From contig NZ_JABMKX010000002.1 in the NCBI RefSeq assembly GCF_013204885.1, positions 248,001 through 312,000 on the forward strand: 64,000 nucleotides of DNA, in the 5' to 3' direction. Source of the stretch: Paenibacillus tritici. GTDB lineage: Bacteria; Bacillota; Bacilli; Paenibacillales; Paenibacillaceae. The notes beneath the pieces are model-generated. The model did no database searches, was not told where the DNA came from, and worked only from the letters and a program-made list of their open reading frames with translations. Position numbers and translations under genes: made by a program. Positions 34,668-44,358 of this stretch are shown here, in pieces (position 1 is the stretch's first letter; the number at the start of each line of letters is the position of its first letter).

Positions 34668-36918
34668 TTTTGCTGGCCCCTTCCTCTTTTTTGGGCTTGC
34701 GCACATCCTCGGGGTATTCAATCCGGGAATGGAAAATGCCCATTACTGTCTCTTTAAGTGTCCGTGCAATAATATCCAGCTCCTTGATGGTCAGATCACA
34801 TTCATCGAACTGATGGTCATCGAGCCGGCTTTTGATGATTTTCTCAATCATGGTCTCAACCTGCACAACGGTCGGTTTGCGGAGCGAACGGACCGCGGCC
34901 TCCACACTGTCGGCGATCCCGACGACTGCCGATTCCTTCGACTGCGCCTTCGGGCCCGGATAACGGAAATCTTCCTCCGTGAAGTCCGGCTCCACCCCTT
35001 TTTCTTCCGCAAGCTTCAGCGCTTTATGATAAAAATAATGCAGGAAGGTCGTGCCATGATGCTGCTCCGCAATATCCCGGATCGGCTTCGGCAGCTTATA
35101 TTCTTTCTGCATCTCGACCCCGTCACGGGCATGGGCCACAATGATGGATTTGCTCAGCTTCGGCTCAATTGAGTCATGAGGATTCTCCATATTGTTCTGG
35201 TTCTCGATGAAATAGAACGGCCGCTTCGTCTTGCCGATATCATGATAATACGACCCCACCCGGCAGAGCAGGCCGTCCGCACCAATCGCTTCCGCCGCAG
35301 CCTCAGACAGATTGCCCACCATCACACTGTGGTGATAGGTTCCCGGCGTCTCTGTAAGCAGCTTGCGCAGCAGCGGATGGTTCGGGTTCGATAATTCGAC
35401 GAGCTTCAGAGCCGACAGAATGCCGAACGTAGCCTCGAAGAAAGGCATCAGCCCGATGACCAGTACAGCAGTGAGCAGACCGCCGGCAAAGGAGAAGCCC
35501 AGGGCATACAAAGTATTGGTCTCGTTCCACACGCCTCCGCTTAACATGGTCAGTATGGCTACCGTCAGACAGCCGAACAGGGACACCATGATCCCGCCCT
35601 TCAGCAGCGTAGAGCGCTGTCCGGCACGATGAGTGGAGAAGATCGCGACATAACTCACGATAAGGGCAAAGAACCCGAAGGTGAAATCAAATACGGTGCT
35701 CTGCTGGACATTCAGGATAATACTGGCCAATACACTGAACAGAATGGAACAGAAATAGGCTAAGGTCATGTCCAGCAGCATCGTGATCAGCATCGCCCCG
35801 ACAGCAACCGGAGCCAGGAAGCCGATATACGTCCTGACGTCCGTCTGCAGGAAGGCGGTCAGCTTCATCATAATAATCGTAATGATAAATACCAGTACCA
35901 GCATAAGCAGCTGGGAGTTATTATACTTGAACCCGGAGGCTCCTCCGCTATAACGGATAAAGGTCAGGAGGCCAAAGGACAGAAGCGCAGAGAGCAGCAG
36001 CAGGCCCAGTTGCGGCCAATAGTTGACTTCTTTGCTGAGCAGCCCGTTCTCATCCAGCAGCTTATACAGCTCGGGAGTAATCTCCTGATTCTTGGCGACC
36101 AGCACATCCCCCTGCTCGATGAACACATCCGGCGTATTCTGGCGGGCCTGCACCTTCGCTTCCTTCGTGGCTTCCTCGTCATAGAATTTGTTGCTGGTTA
36201 TAACCAGCCGCACCAGCTCCTGCACCACCTCACGGGCGGTCCGCTGGCTCAGTGAACTGACGCTGACCTGCTCGGCCACCTTGGCGCGTGCGGTCTGGGC
36301 GTCGGTAATCTGGTCATTCATCAGCTTGATGACTATATCCCGGGCGACCGGCTTCATCTCGATGATGTCCTGGGAGGTCAGCCGTGGGATCTTAATATAC
36401 GTTTCTTCCGGAATAACATAGGTCTGGTCGTTGATGACAGACTGCATTTCATCCAGCAGATGCTCGGAATACGTTCCGGCTTTGCTGCTGGCAGCCACAA
36501 AATTAAGTATAAAATCACTGGCGCGCCGCGGAATCTCCTCCCGGTAGATTTCCGTCTTCTCGCTCTGTGATATCGTATCATCCTGATTCAGCCGGTCGAT
36601 CCGGTCTAGCAGCAGGGTTACGAGATTCTCAGTTCTCATAGGTATGATTGCATACCGGTTGGTCACGTTCTCGGCCGCTGTCTCCTGGGCTTTCAGCTTG
36701 GCATTGGTGTCCAGGATTTGCTTGGGGGCTGTAATCTCCTTGGCACTGCGGGTCCCCTCTTTGATATCATACTTTTTGGGCAGCAGATCAGAGGATAGAC
36801 TGAAGTAGAATACAAGCCCCAGTAACAGGAAAAGAGCATAGCGCGAAACCGCGCTATACTTCCACCCGCTGGTGCTATATACAAATCCGCTTAATTTCGA
36901 TGGTTGCTTTGAGGCCAT
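34639..36918 (-). CDS. pgpH: 7TMR-HD family c-di-AMP phosphodiesterase PgpH
   Basis: A 759-residue membrane protein. One N-terminal membrane helix (SRYALFLLLGLVFYFSL) is followed by a large extracellular 7TMR-HDED domain (about 60-310), seven membrane helices (about 315-510) and a cytoplasmic HD phosphohydrolase domain. HD residues are in PGTYHHSVMVGNL and VGSYYHDIGKTKRP, with VAHARDGVEM and IAEQHHGT. PgpH-type enzymes hydrolyse cyclic di-AMP to pApA. Formerly yqfF in B. subtilis, with the same neighbours (phoH before, ybeY after). Confidence 0.95.
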   Translation of the reverse strand: MASKQPSKLSGFVYSTSGWKYSAVSRYALFLLLGLVFYFSLSSDLLPKKYDIKEGTRSAKEITAPKQILDTNAKLKAQETAAENVTNRYAIIPMRTENLVTLLLDRIDRLNQDDTISQSEKTEIYREEIPRRASDFILNFVAASSKAGTYSEHLLDEMQSVINDQTYVIPEETYIKIPRLTSQDIIEMKPVARDIVIKLMNDQITDAQTARAKVAEQVSVSSLSQRTAREVVQELVRLVITSNKFYDEEATKEAKVQARQNTPDVFIEQGDVLVAKNQEITPELYKLLDENGLLSKEVNYWPQLGLLLLSALLSFGLLTFIRYSGGASGFKYNNSQLLMLVLVFIITIIMMKLTAFLQTDVRTYIGFLAPVAVGAMLITMLLDMTLAYFCSILFSVLASIILNVQQSTVFDFTFGFFALIVSYVAIFSTHRAGQRSTLLKGGIMVSLFGCLTVAILTMLSGGVWNETNTLYALGFSFAGGLLTAVLVIGLMPFFEATFGILSALKLVELSNPNHPLLRKLLTETPGTYHHSVMVGNLSEAAAEAIGADGLLCRVGSYYHDIGKTKRPFYFIENQNNMENPHDSIEPKLSKSIIVAHARDGVEMQKEYKLPKPIRDIAEQHHGTTFLHYFYHKALKLAEEKGVEPDFTEEDFRYPGPKAQSKESAVVGIADSVEAAVRSLRKPTVVQVETMIEKIIKSRLDDHQFDECDLTIKELDIIARTLKETVMGIFHSRIEYPEDVRKPKKEEGASKNEPERRLEQ

Positions 36919-36935
36919 GAAGACAATCCCCTTTT

Positions 36936-37907
36936 TTATTGGAGGTTTTCGGCAGAGCGGTCATAGGCAACGATAATTTTCTGCACCAGGGAATGCCGGA
37001 CTACGTCTTGTTCTGCGAAGTAGACGAAGCCAAGCTCCTCAATACCGGAAAGAATCGTTTTGGCTTCAATCAGCCCTGACTTCTTGCCGCGCGGCAAATC
37101 GATCTGGGTAACATCGCCGGTGATGACCATCTTGGAGCCGAAGCCCAGACGGGTGAGGAACATTTTCATCTGCTCTGGAGTCGTATTCTGGGCTTCATCG
37201 AGGATTATAAAAGCATCCTCCAGCGTACGCCCGCGCATATAAGCAAGCGGTGCAATCTCAATCAGCCCGCGCTCCAGCGCCTTGGCCACCTGATCAGGCC
37301 CCATAACGTCATATAAGGCGTCGTAGAGCGGACGAAGATAAGGATCAACCTTCTCCTGCAAATCTCCCGGAAGGAAGCCCAGGTTCTCCCCAGCCTCCAC
37401 GGCCGGACGCGTAAGCACGATACGCTTAACCGAGCCTTCCTTCAGTGCGGTTACGGCGAGCACCACGGCAAGATAGGTCTTACCGGTTCCCGCCGGCCCG
37501 ATGCCAAAGACGATATCACGCTTTTTGATCGTTGTCACATAATGTTTCTGGCCAATGGTCTTGACACGGATCGGTTTGCCCCGGAAAGTCGTCGTAATCT
37601 CACCCTTGAACAGGTCAAGCAGCTGGTCGGCACGGAAATCCTTCGCCAGCTCCACGGCATACTGCACATCACGTTCACTTAGCACGTAACCCCCGCGTAC
37701 GAGGGACAGCAGCACGTTGAACAATTGACCCAGCATGTCCACTTCCCGCTCCGCACCGCGTATGGTAATTTCTGCTTCACGTGAGTTGATGACCGCCGGG
37801 ATCTCTTTTTCGATGATTTTCAGGAATCCGTCCTGCGGGCCGAACAGGGATTGCGCTTCTCCCGCATTTTGTAAAGATATTTGAATGCTTGCAGTCTGTT
37901 CTGACAA
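36936..37907 (-). CDS. phoH: PhoH family ATPase
   Basis: A 323-residue P-loop ATPase of the PhoH/YbeZ family, linked genetically to YbeY and RNA metabolism. Walker A is GPAGTGKTYLAVVLA near residue 140, Walker B-type IILDEAQNTTPEQMKMFLTRLG near 235, and TGDVTQIDLP follows. A small KH-like N-terminal region precedes it. It starts at a TTG (37907) with GAGGAG upstream. It lies between yqfD and pgpH. Confidence 0.95.
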   Translation of the reverse strand: MSEQTASIQISLQNAGEAQSLFGPQDGFLKIIEKEIPAVINSREAEITIRGAEREVDMLGQLFNVLLSLVRGGYVLSERDVQYAVELAKDFRADQLLDLFKGEITTTFRGKPIRVKTIGQKHYVTTIKKRDIVFGIGPAGTGKTYLAVVLAVTALKEGSVKRIVLTRPAVEAGENLGFLPGDLQEKVDPYLRPLYDALYDVMGPDQVAKALERGLIEIAPLAYMRGRTLEDAFIILDEAQNTTPEQMKMFLTRLGFGSKMVITGDVTQIDLPRGKKSGLIEAKTILSGIEELGFVYFAEQDVVRHSLVQKIIVAYDRSAENLQ

Positions 37908-37922
37908 GTAGCCTCATTCTCC

Positions 37923-39104
37923 TCAATTGTTTACTATCGGAAGTTCTTCCGCAATTCTCTCTTCCACCTCAAACAGCACTTTCATATAAACTTTACCATT
38001 CTCTTTCTTCTCATGCAAAATTTTTTGACTTTTGATGACGCTATCAGCGCCATAACGCGCGAAAATATCACTCTTCGCCCGCGTCAGCCCTTCCGTACGG
38101 GCCTCCTCCGGAGTAAGCGCTTCAGTGGTATATTTAACCTCCAGCTCTTTCTCGGTCATCAGGCCCAGCGGCAGCTCAAAGGAACGCCAAGACAGCATGT
38201 CGGGCTCCGTAAGCGTGCGCGATTTGTCAAAGCCGGAATCCCCGTAGCCCCAGAGCTGAACCGCCCATTTGCCGAGTACGAGATATGTGCGGTCTTTGCG
38301 TTCTCCAGTATAAGCGCTGCCCGTTCTCTGGAGCGGCACCTCCAGCTTGTATTCATGCCATACCAGGCCTTTAACGTTGCCTTTGGCAACCACAAATTCT
38401 GTATTTTCCTCGTCACCCAGCGCTCCTGAGATCAGGATATCCCCTTTTTTGACACGTGAATTGCGGCTCACGACAGGTCTGCCCTGCTCTGCATAGATCT
38501 CGGTGACTACCGCATCGGTCCGGCTGATTAGATGACGCTGGCTGAGCAGCGGCTTCTGCTCCGGGCGGTCGGCTTCGACGACCTGGATGGTAATGCTCGT
38601 CCCCGTCCGGTGGAACCCGGCCCAGGTCAGCCCCGGAACAAGGCTGGTCAGCTCCCTGGATAGCTCGTCCGACTCTTTCATACGCCAGATCCACTGAAGC
38701 GGGTAGACCCCCTCCCTGCGGGCGGCTTCCAGGATGTCCTCGGTGGGAATGCGGGTATTCCCCTCAACCTTGACGCTCCACACCATAGAGGACAGCAGCA
38801 GCAGCCCTACACCGAACACAAGCACACCTGCGGCAAAAAACTTCCGTTTCCACAAGCGCGCGATTCTAAACGGAAGCCCGTGACGGGCCGTAACATGCAT
38901 CCGGCAGCCTGTCTGCTTCAGAAGCGGGCGGAGACTGAAAAAGTCATCCAGCAGCAGATTCAAAGAAGCGCCGTCCCCGGCAGGCCTCACATCCCAGATG
39001 ATGATGCCCGCTCCGGTTACAGCATTGATAAACCGTTCCACCTGCGGTCCCGTCACATGCAGTGTAACGAACCCCCGCAGCGATGACAGAGGCGGCTCTT
39101 TCAT
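37923..39104 (-). CDS. yqfD: Sporulation protein YqfD
   Basis: A 393-residue membrane protein of the YqfD family, expressed in the mother cell in B. subtilis and needed for efficient sporulation. The N-terminal domain (1-90) ends with a single membrane helix (KFFAAGVLVFGVGLLLLSSMVWSV truncated here to its core, residues about 88-112), then an extracellular region with EGNTRIPTEDILEAARREGV. The start overlaps the yqfC stop by ATGA. Confidence 0.92.
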   Translation of the reverse strand: MKEPPLSSLRGFVTLHVTGPQVERFINAVTGAGIIIWDVRPAGDGASLNLLLDDFFSLRPLLKQTGCRMHVTARHGLPFRIARLWKRKFFAAGVLVFGVGLLLLSSMVWSVKVEGNTRIPTEDILEAARREGVYPLQWIWRMKESDELSRELTSLVPGLTWAGFHRTGTSITIQVVEADRPEQKPLLSQRHLISRTDAVVTEIYAEQGRPVVSRNSRVKKGDILISGALGDEENTEFVVAKGNVKGLVWHEYKLEVPLQRTGSAYTGERKDRTYLVLGKWAVQLWGYGDSGFDKSRTLTEPDMLSWRSFELPLGLMTEKELEVKYTTEALTPEEARTEGLTRAKSDIFARYGADSVIKSQKILHEKKENGKVYMKVLFEVEERIAEELPIVNN

Positions 39105-39394
39105 GGATTCTCCCCACTTTCCTTATATCTGATTTCACTGATAATCCCGATTACAGCAAGCTCCTGGCCCAGAATATTACGGATCACCAGCTCTTCGCCG
39201 GTAATCTCCAGAACGCCTTTGACAAGCGCCAGCCTGAGCTGCTCCGATGAGAAATGCAGCACGCCGCGGTGGTTCTCAATATACAGTTCCTTGTTGCCGA
39301 TCAGGGTGATCCGGGGCATCTCCTGCAGCACATCCTGCGGAAGATCCAGTACCCCGTTTGTCCATCCCCGCAGCCTGCGGCCGATACGGGTCAT
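39101..39394 (-). CDS. yqfC: Sporulation protein YqfC
   Basis: A 97-residue protein with the YqfC-family pattern LDLPQDVLQEMPRITLIGN, then HRGVLHFSSEQLRLALVKG. In B. subtilis yqfC is in the sigma-E regulon with yqfD. The ATG at 39394 is nine bases after GGGAG; a longer frame to 39445 is not supported. Its 4-bp overlap with yqfD indicates a two-gene operon. Confidence 0.9.
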   Translation of the reverse strand: MTRIGRRLRGWTNGVLDLPQDVLQEMPRITLIGNKELYIENHRGVLHFSSEQLRLALVKGVLEITGEELVIRNILGQELAVIGIISEIRYKESGENP

Positions 39395-39460
39395 AAGTAG
39401 ACGCTCCCCCTTCCTGCCTTCTGTACACCTTATGCGGTAACGCACTTTTTTATGAGAGCA

Positions 39461-39505
39461 AAAAAAAGCCTGAATCCTCTCCGGTCAGGGAGCAGATTCA
39501 AGCTT
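39461..39505 (-). terminator. Terminator upstream of yqfC
   Basis: AAGCTTGAATC pairs with GATTCAGGCTT with a long loop, then seven T on the minus strand. It separates the floA group from the sporulation pair yqfC-yqfD. Confidence 0.85.
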
Positions 39506-39566
39506 ATGTGTATAGATCAATGGAATTGTGGCCGGAAGCGGCCGCCGCTAACGGCAGTGCTCCGCT

Positions 39567-40172
39567 TTAGCGGCGCGTGGAATGCGGCAGGCGGGCACGG
39601 GGCGGGCCCAGCACCTCAGCCCACATGAGGCCGCTGCGCAGCGCTTCACGGTCACCGACGAGCAGATGGCGGGCAAGTGCATCTTGGGATGCGTCCCGGC
39701 TGTCTCCTGCAGCATCAGAGCCCGCAGACGGCACGGCTGCCGCCATCCCGTCAAACGCAGCCTGCATTCGCTCCAGCTCCTCCTGCATGCGCGCTATACG
39801 GACCTCTACGCCGTCCAGGTCCCCGGTCTGCTCCAGAGACACGCCTTCGCCTGTCTCGTAATCAGGAGCAGGCTGTGCCGCCTGCCCGGGCCACTCAGGC
39901 GTTGCGCCGGACTCCTGCGCCTCCTGCTCCGGCTCAGGCCGGCCCGAAGCCGCCCGGCCTCCGGCAGGCGCCGGGAATCCGCTGCCCGGCTGTTCAGGGC
40001 GTCCGCTGTCCGCTGTCCGGGCAGGAGTACGGGGGCGGCGCAGCGGATTGCCTTCGCCCCCGCCGCCAAAGGTCGGCATGCCTCCGCGCGGGGCTGATTT
40101 TCCTTTATTTTTATTCCAGTTCGTAATGATCGCGATCACTGCAATCACCACCAAATAGATCAAGCTGCTCAT
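39567..40172 (-). CDS. Membrane-anchored Pro/Gly/Ala-rich protein next to floA
   Basis: A 201-residue protein with one N-terminal membrane helix (SLIYLVVIAVIAIITNW) and then a basic and Pro/Gly/Ala/Glu-rich region of low complexity to about residue 110. A short coiled-coil follows (VEVRIARMQEELERMQAAFDG) and an Arg-rich end. It takes the place of yqfB in the B. subtilis yqeZ-floA-yqfB order but I see no sequence reason to equate them. It is 16 bases after floA and probably co-transcribed. Function unknown. Confidence 0.6.
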   Translation of the reverse strand: MSSLIYLVVIAVIAIITNWNKNKGKSAPRGGMPTFGGGGEGNPLRRPRTPARTADSGRPEQPGSGFPAPAGGRAASGRPEPEQEAQESGATPEWPGQAAQPAPDYETGEGVSLEQTGDLDGVEVRIARMQEELERMQAAFDGMAAAVPSAGSDAAGDSRDASQDALARHLLVGDREALRSGLMWAEVLGPPRARLPHSTRR

Positions 40173-40188
40173 GGGGAATCACATCCCT

Positions 40189-41190
40189 TTATTTGTGGGG
40201 CGGACGGCTGCTGTCGTCCCCGTCGTTTAGTTTGCCGAGCGAACCGCGCATTTGCGTGTCGGCCTCAATGTTTTTGAGATTCATGTAATCCATCACTCCA
40301 AGCTTGCCGGAGCGCAGCGCTTCGGCCATCGCCAGCGGAACCTGGGATTCGGATTCAACCACCAGTGCCTTCATTTCGACCACCCGGGCCTTCATTTCCT
40401 GCTCATGGGCAACGGCCATGGCTCTGCGTTCCTCCGCCTTGGCCTGGGCAATGCGCTTATCCGCCTCCGCCTGCTCAGTCTGCAGGTAAGCGCCGATATT
40501 CTTGCCGACATCCACATCCGCAATATCAATCGACAGAATCTCAAAGGCTGTACCTGAATCCAGCCCCTTGGACAGAACCGTCCGGGAGATGGAATCGGGA
40601 TTCTCCAGTACGTCCTTATGCGAATTACTTGAGCCTACTGTGGTTACAATCCCCTCGCCGACACGGGCAATAATGGTTTCTTCCCCCGCACCGCCGACAA
40701 GGCGGTCAATATTCGCCCGGACCGTCACCCGCGCCTTGACCTTAACTTCAATCCCGTTCTTGGCAACGGCCGCAACAATCGGCGTCTCGATTACCCGCGG
40801 GTTAACGCTCATCTGAACGGCCAGCAGCACATCGCGTCCGGCCAGATCAATGGCCGCGGCACGCGTGAATTCCAGCGGAATATCCGCTCTCTGAGCTGCA
40901 ATCAGCGCATTAACTACCCGGTCTACGTTCCCTCCGGCAAGGTAATGGCTCTCAAGCTGATTGATATTCAGACCGAGCCCGGCCTTGGTGGCCTTAATCA
41001 GCGGATTGACAATCCGGCTCGGCGTGACCCGGCGCAGACGCATTGCCACCAGTGTAATAATGCTGATTTTGACACCGGATGCCCAGGCAGACACCCAGAG
41101 CATAACCGGGAAGAAGCTGAAGAATACGCTTAGTACAATGATCACGACAACCGCGATCAGCAGAAAAGTAATCATAGATGCTTCCATCAT
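40189..41190 (-). CDS. floA: Flotillin-like protein FloA
   Basis: A 333-residue membrane-associated scaffold that organises functional membrane microdomains. The N-terminal membrane hairpin ([27 protein letters not shown]) is followed by an SPFH-type region ([20 protein letters not shown]) and an Ala/Glu-rich coiled coil ([20 protein letters not shown]). Length matches FloA (YqfA, 331). GGAGG precedes the ATG. It lies directly after an NfeD-type protease gene, the standard pairing. Confidence 0.96.
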   Translation of the reverse strand: MMEASMITFLLIAVVVIIVLSVFFSFFPVMLWVSAWASGVKISIITLVAMRLRRVTPSRIVNPLIKATKAGLGLNINQLESHYLAGGNVDRVVNALIAAQRADIPLEFTRAAAIDLAGRDVLLAVQMSVNPRVIETPIVAAVAKNGIEVKVKARVTVRANIDRLVGGAGEETIIARVGEGIVTTVGSSNSHKDVLENPDSISRTVLSKGLDSGTAFEILSIDIADVDVGKNIGAYLQTEQAEADKRIAQAKAEERRAMAVAHEQEMKARVVEMKALVVESESQVPLAMAEALRSGKLGVMDYMNLKNIEADTQMRGSLGKLNDGDDSSRPPHK

Positions 41191-41225
41191 ACGTTTGATA
41201 ACCTCCGTAATTTTTTTGAGCAGCC

Positions 41226-42605
41226 TTAGTTCACAGCTTCCTTCACAACCACACGGCCTCCCTCGACCTTCACCACTGAAACCGCAGTGTGCGCATCAAT
41301 GAATCCGCCCTCTGTAACCACATCTATCCGCTCACCGCCAATGGCGGCGGTTCCGGCTGGACGCAGCGGCGTTACACTGATTCCTGAGGCTCCGATCAGA
41401 CGTAGCTTCTCCTGGACAGGCACATAACCCTGATCTTTGGTAAGGCTGTCCTGAAGGATGAACCGGTTCCAGATTCCCCGCTCCTTGAAGGCTACGGCGA
41501 CAATCACTATCACAACTGCCGCTGCTGAAAAAGCAATTCCCAGACTGAACATCGCATGGGTGAAGCTGTATGCCGCTCGGACAACACCCGCCACAAGACT
41601 GACTGAGCCCAGCAGCCCCAGGATTCCGAAGCTCGGGACAAACAGCTCCAGCACGAGCATCACCAGCCCCAGAATGAACAGCAGCAGCGTCTCCGCCCCG
41701 GCGAAGCCCGCCACATAGTTGCCGAAGAAATAGAGGGCGAATGCCAGTGTACCGACAATTCCGGGCACCCCAAAGCCGGGCACCAGCAGCTCAATGAACA
41801 CCCCGGCAATTCCGACGAAGAGCAGAATGACCATAATCACCGGGTTGGTCAGAAAATGCGACATTTTCTCCGCACCGGTGTGCTCAACGCGAAAAATGTC
41901 GTCTGTGGAGTAACCCAGCCAACTAATCGCCTCATTGGCTGTGCCTGCAATCCGGTCAGCGTAACCGGCCTGAAGCGCTTCCTCGCTGCTTAGAGCAATG
42001 ATCTCCCCTTGCCTCTTGCTCACGCCGAGTTCGGGCTTGTTCACGGCCAGCTGGAGATCCACCATCCCCGCCGCCACTTCCGGATCACGCCCGTTCAGCG
42101 CTGCGGCCCCGGTCATCTTGGATTTCCAATACGATATCATTTTGGCATCCTCTACGCTCTTCCCGTTCATGTCCACCAGCGACGCGGCACCGATCATACT
42201 CCCCGGCTTCATGATAATAGCCCCGGCGTTCAGCGCGATATAACTGCCTGCGGAAGCAGCATTGCCCTTGATGTAGGCCACGGTCGGAATCTTGCTGTCC
42301 CTGACCATCGTGCCGATGCTTTCGGCGGAATCCACCCGTCCTCCGGGTGTATCAATCTCCAGAACAATCAGAACCGCGCCGTAATTGGCCGCCTCCTGGA
42401 ATCCCCGTTCGAGGAAACTCTGCAGGCCGCGTTCGATTTCCTGATCTACCGGAATAACGAAGACCGGTCCGTTCACCGTTTCACCTGCAGCCGCCCCCGG
42501 TGCACGAACCGCTTCATTATCTGCCCGGGCAGTCCCCGCTACCGGCAGCAGAAGAATCAGCCATGCGGCGATGCAGGACAAGATGATGGTGCGTAACCTG
42601 TTCAA
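41226..42605 (-). CDS. yqeZ: NfeD family membrane-bound serine protease YqeZ
   Basis: A 459-residue protein. A signal peptide (residues 1-30, [22 protein letters not shown]) is followed by a ClpP-class protease domain with the serine in [19 protein letters not shown] near residue 108 and a lysine further on. Four or five membrane helices and a C-terminal NfeD OB-fold domain follow. These proteins act with flotillins in membrane protein quality control. The start is a TTG at 42605, seven bases after GGGGGG. Confidence 0.92.
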   Translation of the reverse strand: MNRLRTIILSCIAAWLILLLPVAGTARADNEAVRAPGAAAGETVNGPVFVIPVDQEIERGLQSFLERGFQEAANYGAVLIVLEIDTPGGRVDSAESIGTMVRDSKIPTVAYIKGNAASAGSYIALNAGAIIMKPGSMIGAASLVDMNGKSVEDAKMISYWKSKMTGAAALNGRDPEVAAGMVDLQLAVNKPELGVSKRQGEIIALSSEEALQAGYADRIAGTANEAISWLGYSTDDIFRVEHTGAEKMSHFLTNPVIMVILLFVGIAGVFIELLVPGFGVPGIVGTLAFALYFFGNYVAGFAGAETLLLFILGLVMLVLELFVPSFGILGLLGSVSLVAGVVRAAYSFTHAMFSLGIAFSAAAVVIVIVAVAFKERGIWNRFILQDSLTKDQGYVPVQEKLRLIGASGISVTPLRPAGTAAIGGERIDVVTEGGFIDAHTAVSVVKVEGGRVVVKEAVN

Positions 42606-42765
42606 GCTGGCGCCCCCCTTTGTAAGCACATGTAACCTTTCGCATTCTTATCATATATTATAACGCAGCAGATAATCCTAGTACGACCGGTTCGATCCGG
42701 GCGTTTCATCGGCTTTGCACATTCATATTGCACTAGGAAAACTGGGATTAATTATGTATATAATG

Positions 42766-42790
42766 AAAAACACCCCTAATTAAAGGGGTG
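42766..42790 (-). terminator. Terminator of rpsU-yqeY
   Basis: CACCCCT pairs with AGGGGTG around TTAATT, followed by GTTTTTC on the minus strand, about 12 bases after the yqeY stop. Confidence 0.85.
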
Positions 42791-42801
42791 CTAGCGTTAT
42801 A

Positions 42802-43245
42802 TTATTGCAGAAATTGCTGAACCGCCTGGTTCACGAGTTTACCATCGGCGCGACCTTTGACCTTAGGCATCAGTGCGCTCATCACCTTACCCATTTCACT
42901 TTTCGAAGAAGCACCGGTTTCCTGGATGGTCTGCTGTACAATTACTTTAATTTCTTCTTCGGAAAGCTGCTCGGGAAGATATTTAATGATAATCTCGATT
43001 TCTGCCTTAGTACTCGCGGCAAGCTCTTCGCGACCCGCTGCTTCAAATTCTTGGAGGGCATCTTTGCGCTGTTTGATTTCACGACTAAGGATATCAAGCA
43101 CTTCGTTGTCGTCTAATGTTCTCTTCAAATCTATTTCAAGATACTTTATTGTAGAACGAACCATTCGAATGGTGGAGAGTGTGAACTTGTCCTTACTCTT
43201 CATCGCTTGCTTCATATCTTCGTTCAATCGTTCGCTAAGATTCAT
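42802..43245 (-). CDS. yqeY: GatB/YqeY domain protein
   Basis: A 147-residue protein resembling the tRNA-binding tail domain of GatB. Pattern: MNLSERLNEDMKQAMKSKDK, then LSTIRMVRSTIKYLEID, YLPEQLSEEEI and KSEMGKVMSALMPKVKGRAD. A role in tRNA-dependent amidation or tRNA binding is assumed from the fold. It follows rpsU by 15 bases, an arrangement conserved in Firmicutes. Confidence 0.95.
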   Translation of the reverse strand: MNLSERLNEDMKQAMKSKDKFTLSTIRMVRSTIKYLEIDLKRTLDDNEVLDILSREIKQRKDALQEFEAAGREELAASTKAEIEIIIKYLPEQLSEEEIKVIVQQTIQETGASSKSEMGKVMSALMPKVKGRADGKLVNQAVQQFLQ

Positions 43246-43260
43246 GCGTGGGTAATCCTC

Positions 43261-43434
43261 CTAAAACTTTCTCTTACGAGCAGCCTCAGACTTCTTCTTG
43301 CGCTTTACGCTTGGCTTCTCATAATGCTTGCGTTTCTTCACCTCAGCCAAGACACCATCCTTAGCAATGGAACGTTTAAAGCGACGAAGTGCAGCATCAA
43401 TTGTCTCGTTTTTGCGAACTTTCGTTTCAGACAC
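43261..43434 (-). CDS. rpsU: 30S ribosomal protein S21
   Basis: A 57-residue ribosomal protein identical in length to B. subtilis S21; the C-terminal half ends [21 protein letters not shown] (last 21 residues, basic). The start is the GTG at 43434 after GGAGGG. A longer open frame upstream is not used. The gene is driven by a consensus promoter at 43496-43525. Confidence 0.97.
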   Translation of the reverse strand: MSETKVRKNETIDAALRRFKRSIAKDGVLAEVKKRKHYEKPSVKRKKKSEAARKRKF

Positions 43435-43495
43435 CAGTTTTCCCTCCCTCCGACCAGACCGTCCAAGAGCATAACAACACGGTTCATCACCTTTC

Positions 43496-43525
43496 ATTAT
43501 AGGTCAAACCTAAATAAGGTGTCAA
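43496..43525 (-). promoter_or_regulatory. Consensus sigma-A promoter of rpsU-yqeY
   Basis: Perfect TTGACA and TATAAT boxes separated by 18 bases on the minus strand, leaving an untranslated leader of roughly 55 bases before rpsU. Confidence 0.8.
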
Positions 43526-43576
43526 CCTTCGTTTTATTCTTTTTTCAGTCCGGGGTTGTGTGCTTAAAATTCCTTC

Positions 43577-43936
43577 TTAGGCGTGGGAAGCGGAGTTCCC
43601 AACCAGCGCTCCGAGCTTGGTACCCCCAAGCAGATGATAATGCAAATGAGGCACCGCCTGCCCGCTGTCCGGGCCGCAATTGTTGATCAGCCGGTATCCG
43701 GTATCCGCGATTCCCAGCTCACCTGCAATCTGCTGGGCCACGGCATGAATCTCGCCGATCAGCGGCAGATCCTCAGGCGTAACGTCATTCATGGAAGCGA
43801 TGAATTTCTTCGGGATAATCAGCACATGCACTGGGGCTGCAGGCTCAATGTCGTAGAATGCGAGAATCCGCTCGTTTTCAAACACTTTTTTGCACGGGAT
43901 CGAACCTTCAATAATTTTGCTGAATACAGTTTCCAT
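43577..43936 (-). CDS. HIT family nucleotide-binding protein (Hint type)
   Basis: A 119-residue histidine-triad protein of the Hint/PKCI group, which hydrolyses nucleoside phosphoramidates. The triad motif HLHYHLLGG is near residue 100, and the N-terminal half has CKKVFENERILAFYDIEPAAPVHVLIIPKK (motif residues 17-46). The ATG at 43936 is preceded by GGAGG. It is upstream of rpsU, with which it may be loosely co-transcribed. Its cellular substrate is unknown. Confidence 0.93.
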   Translation of the reverse strand: METVFSKIIEGSIPCKKVFENERILAFYDIEPAAPVHVLIIPKKFIASMNDVTPEDLPLIGEIHAVAQQIAGELGIADTGYRLINNCGPDSGQAVPHLHYHLLGGTKLGALVGNSASHA

Positions 43937-44238
43937 ACCACGCTTCCTCCCATTGATTGTGTAATGCAGAAGCTTGCATCCGGCACTTTCCGCGGCACAG
44001 TCCTGGTGTCCGGCGGGGCGCATTTGCCTGAATGTCTTCCTGACTTCCGGCCTGATTTGCTTCGCGACAAATAGTTAGTATATGGCTCTAATCATACAGG
44101 ATGTTGAGCGATTGTGAAAGTCAGGGACGGCATTCCCTGCAAACAAATAACAGGTGCCGGGCTGCCAGCAGAATCATCCGCTCAAATTCAGGCAGATTCG
44201 TATACAAAACACTCTAACTGGTGAATGAAGTAAGAAAT

Positions 44239-44308
44239 GATGCGGCTCATGCAGTCTGTAATGCGGCCTATGTACCTGTAAGGCGACCAATGAAGCCTGT
44301 AAGGCGAA
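44239..44308. repeat. Degenerate 20-21-bp repeats
   Basis: Three diverged units, each built as AA(T/G)GCG(G/A)C... ending CTGT, run head to tail just before the 51-bp array, followed by a partial fourth. Confidence 0.5.
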
Positions 44309-44358
44309 CTCAGGATTCTCCATTCGCCTACTTCTGGCGGGATCCGGCATAATGAGGA

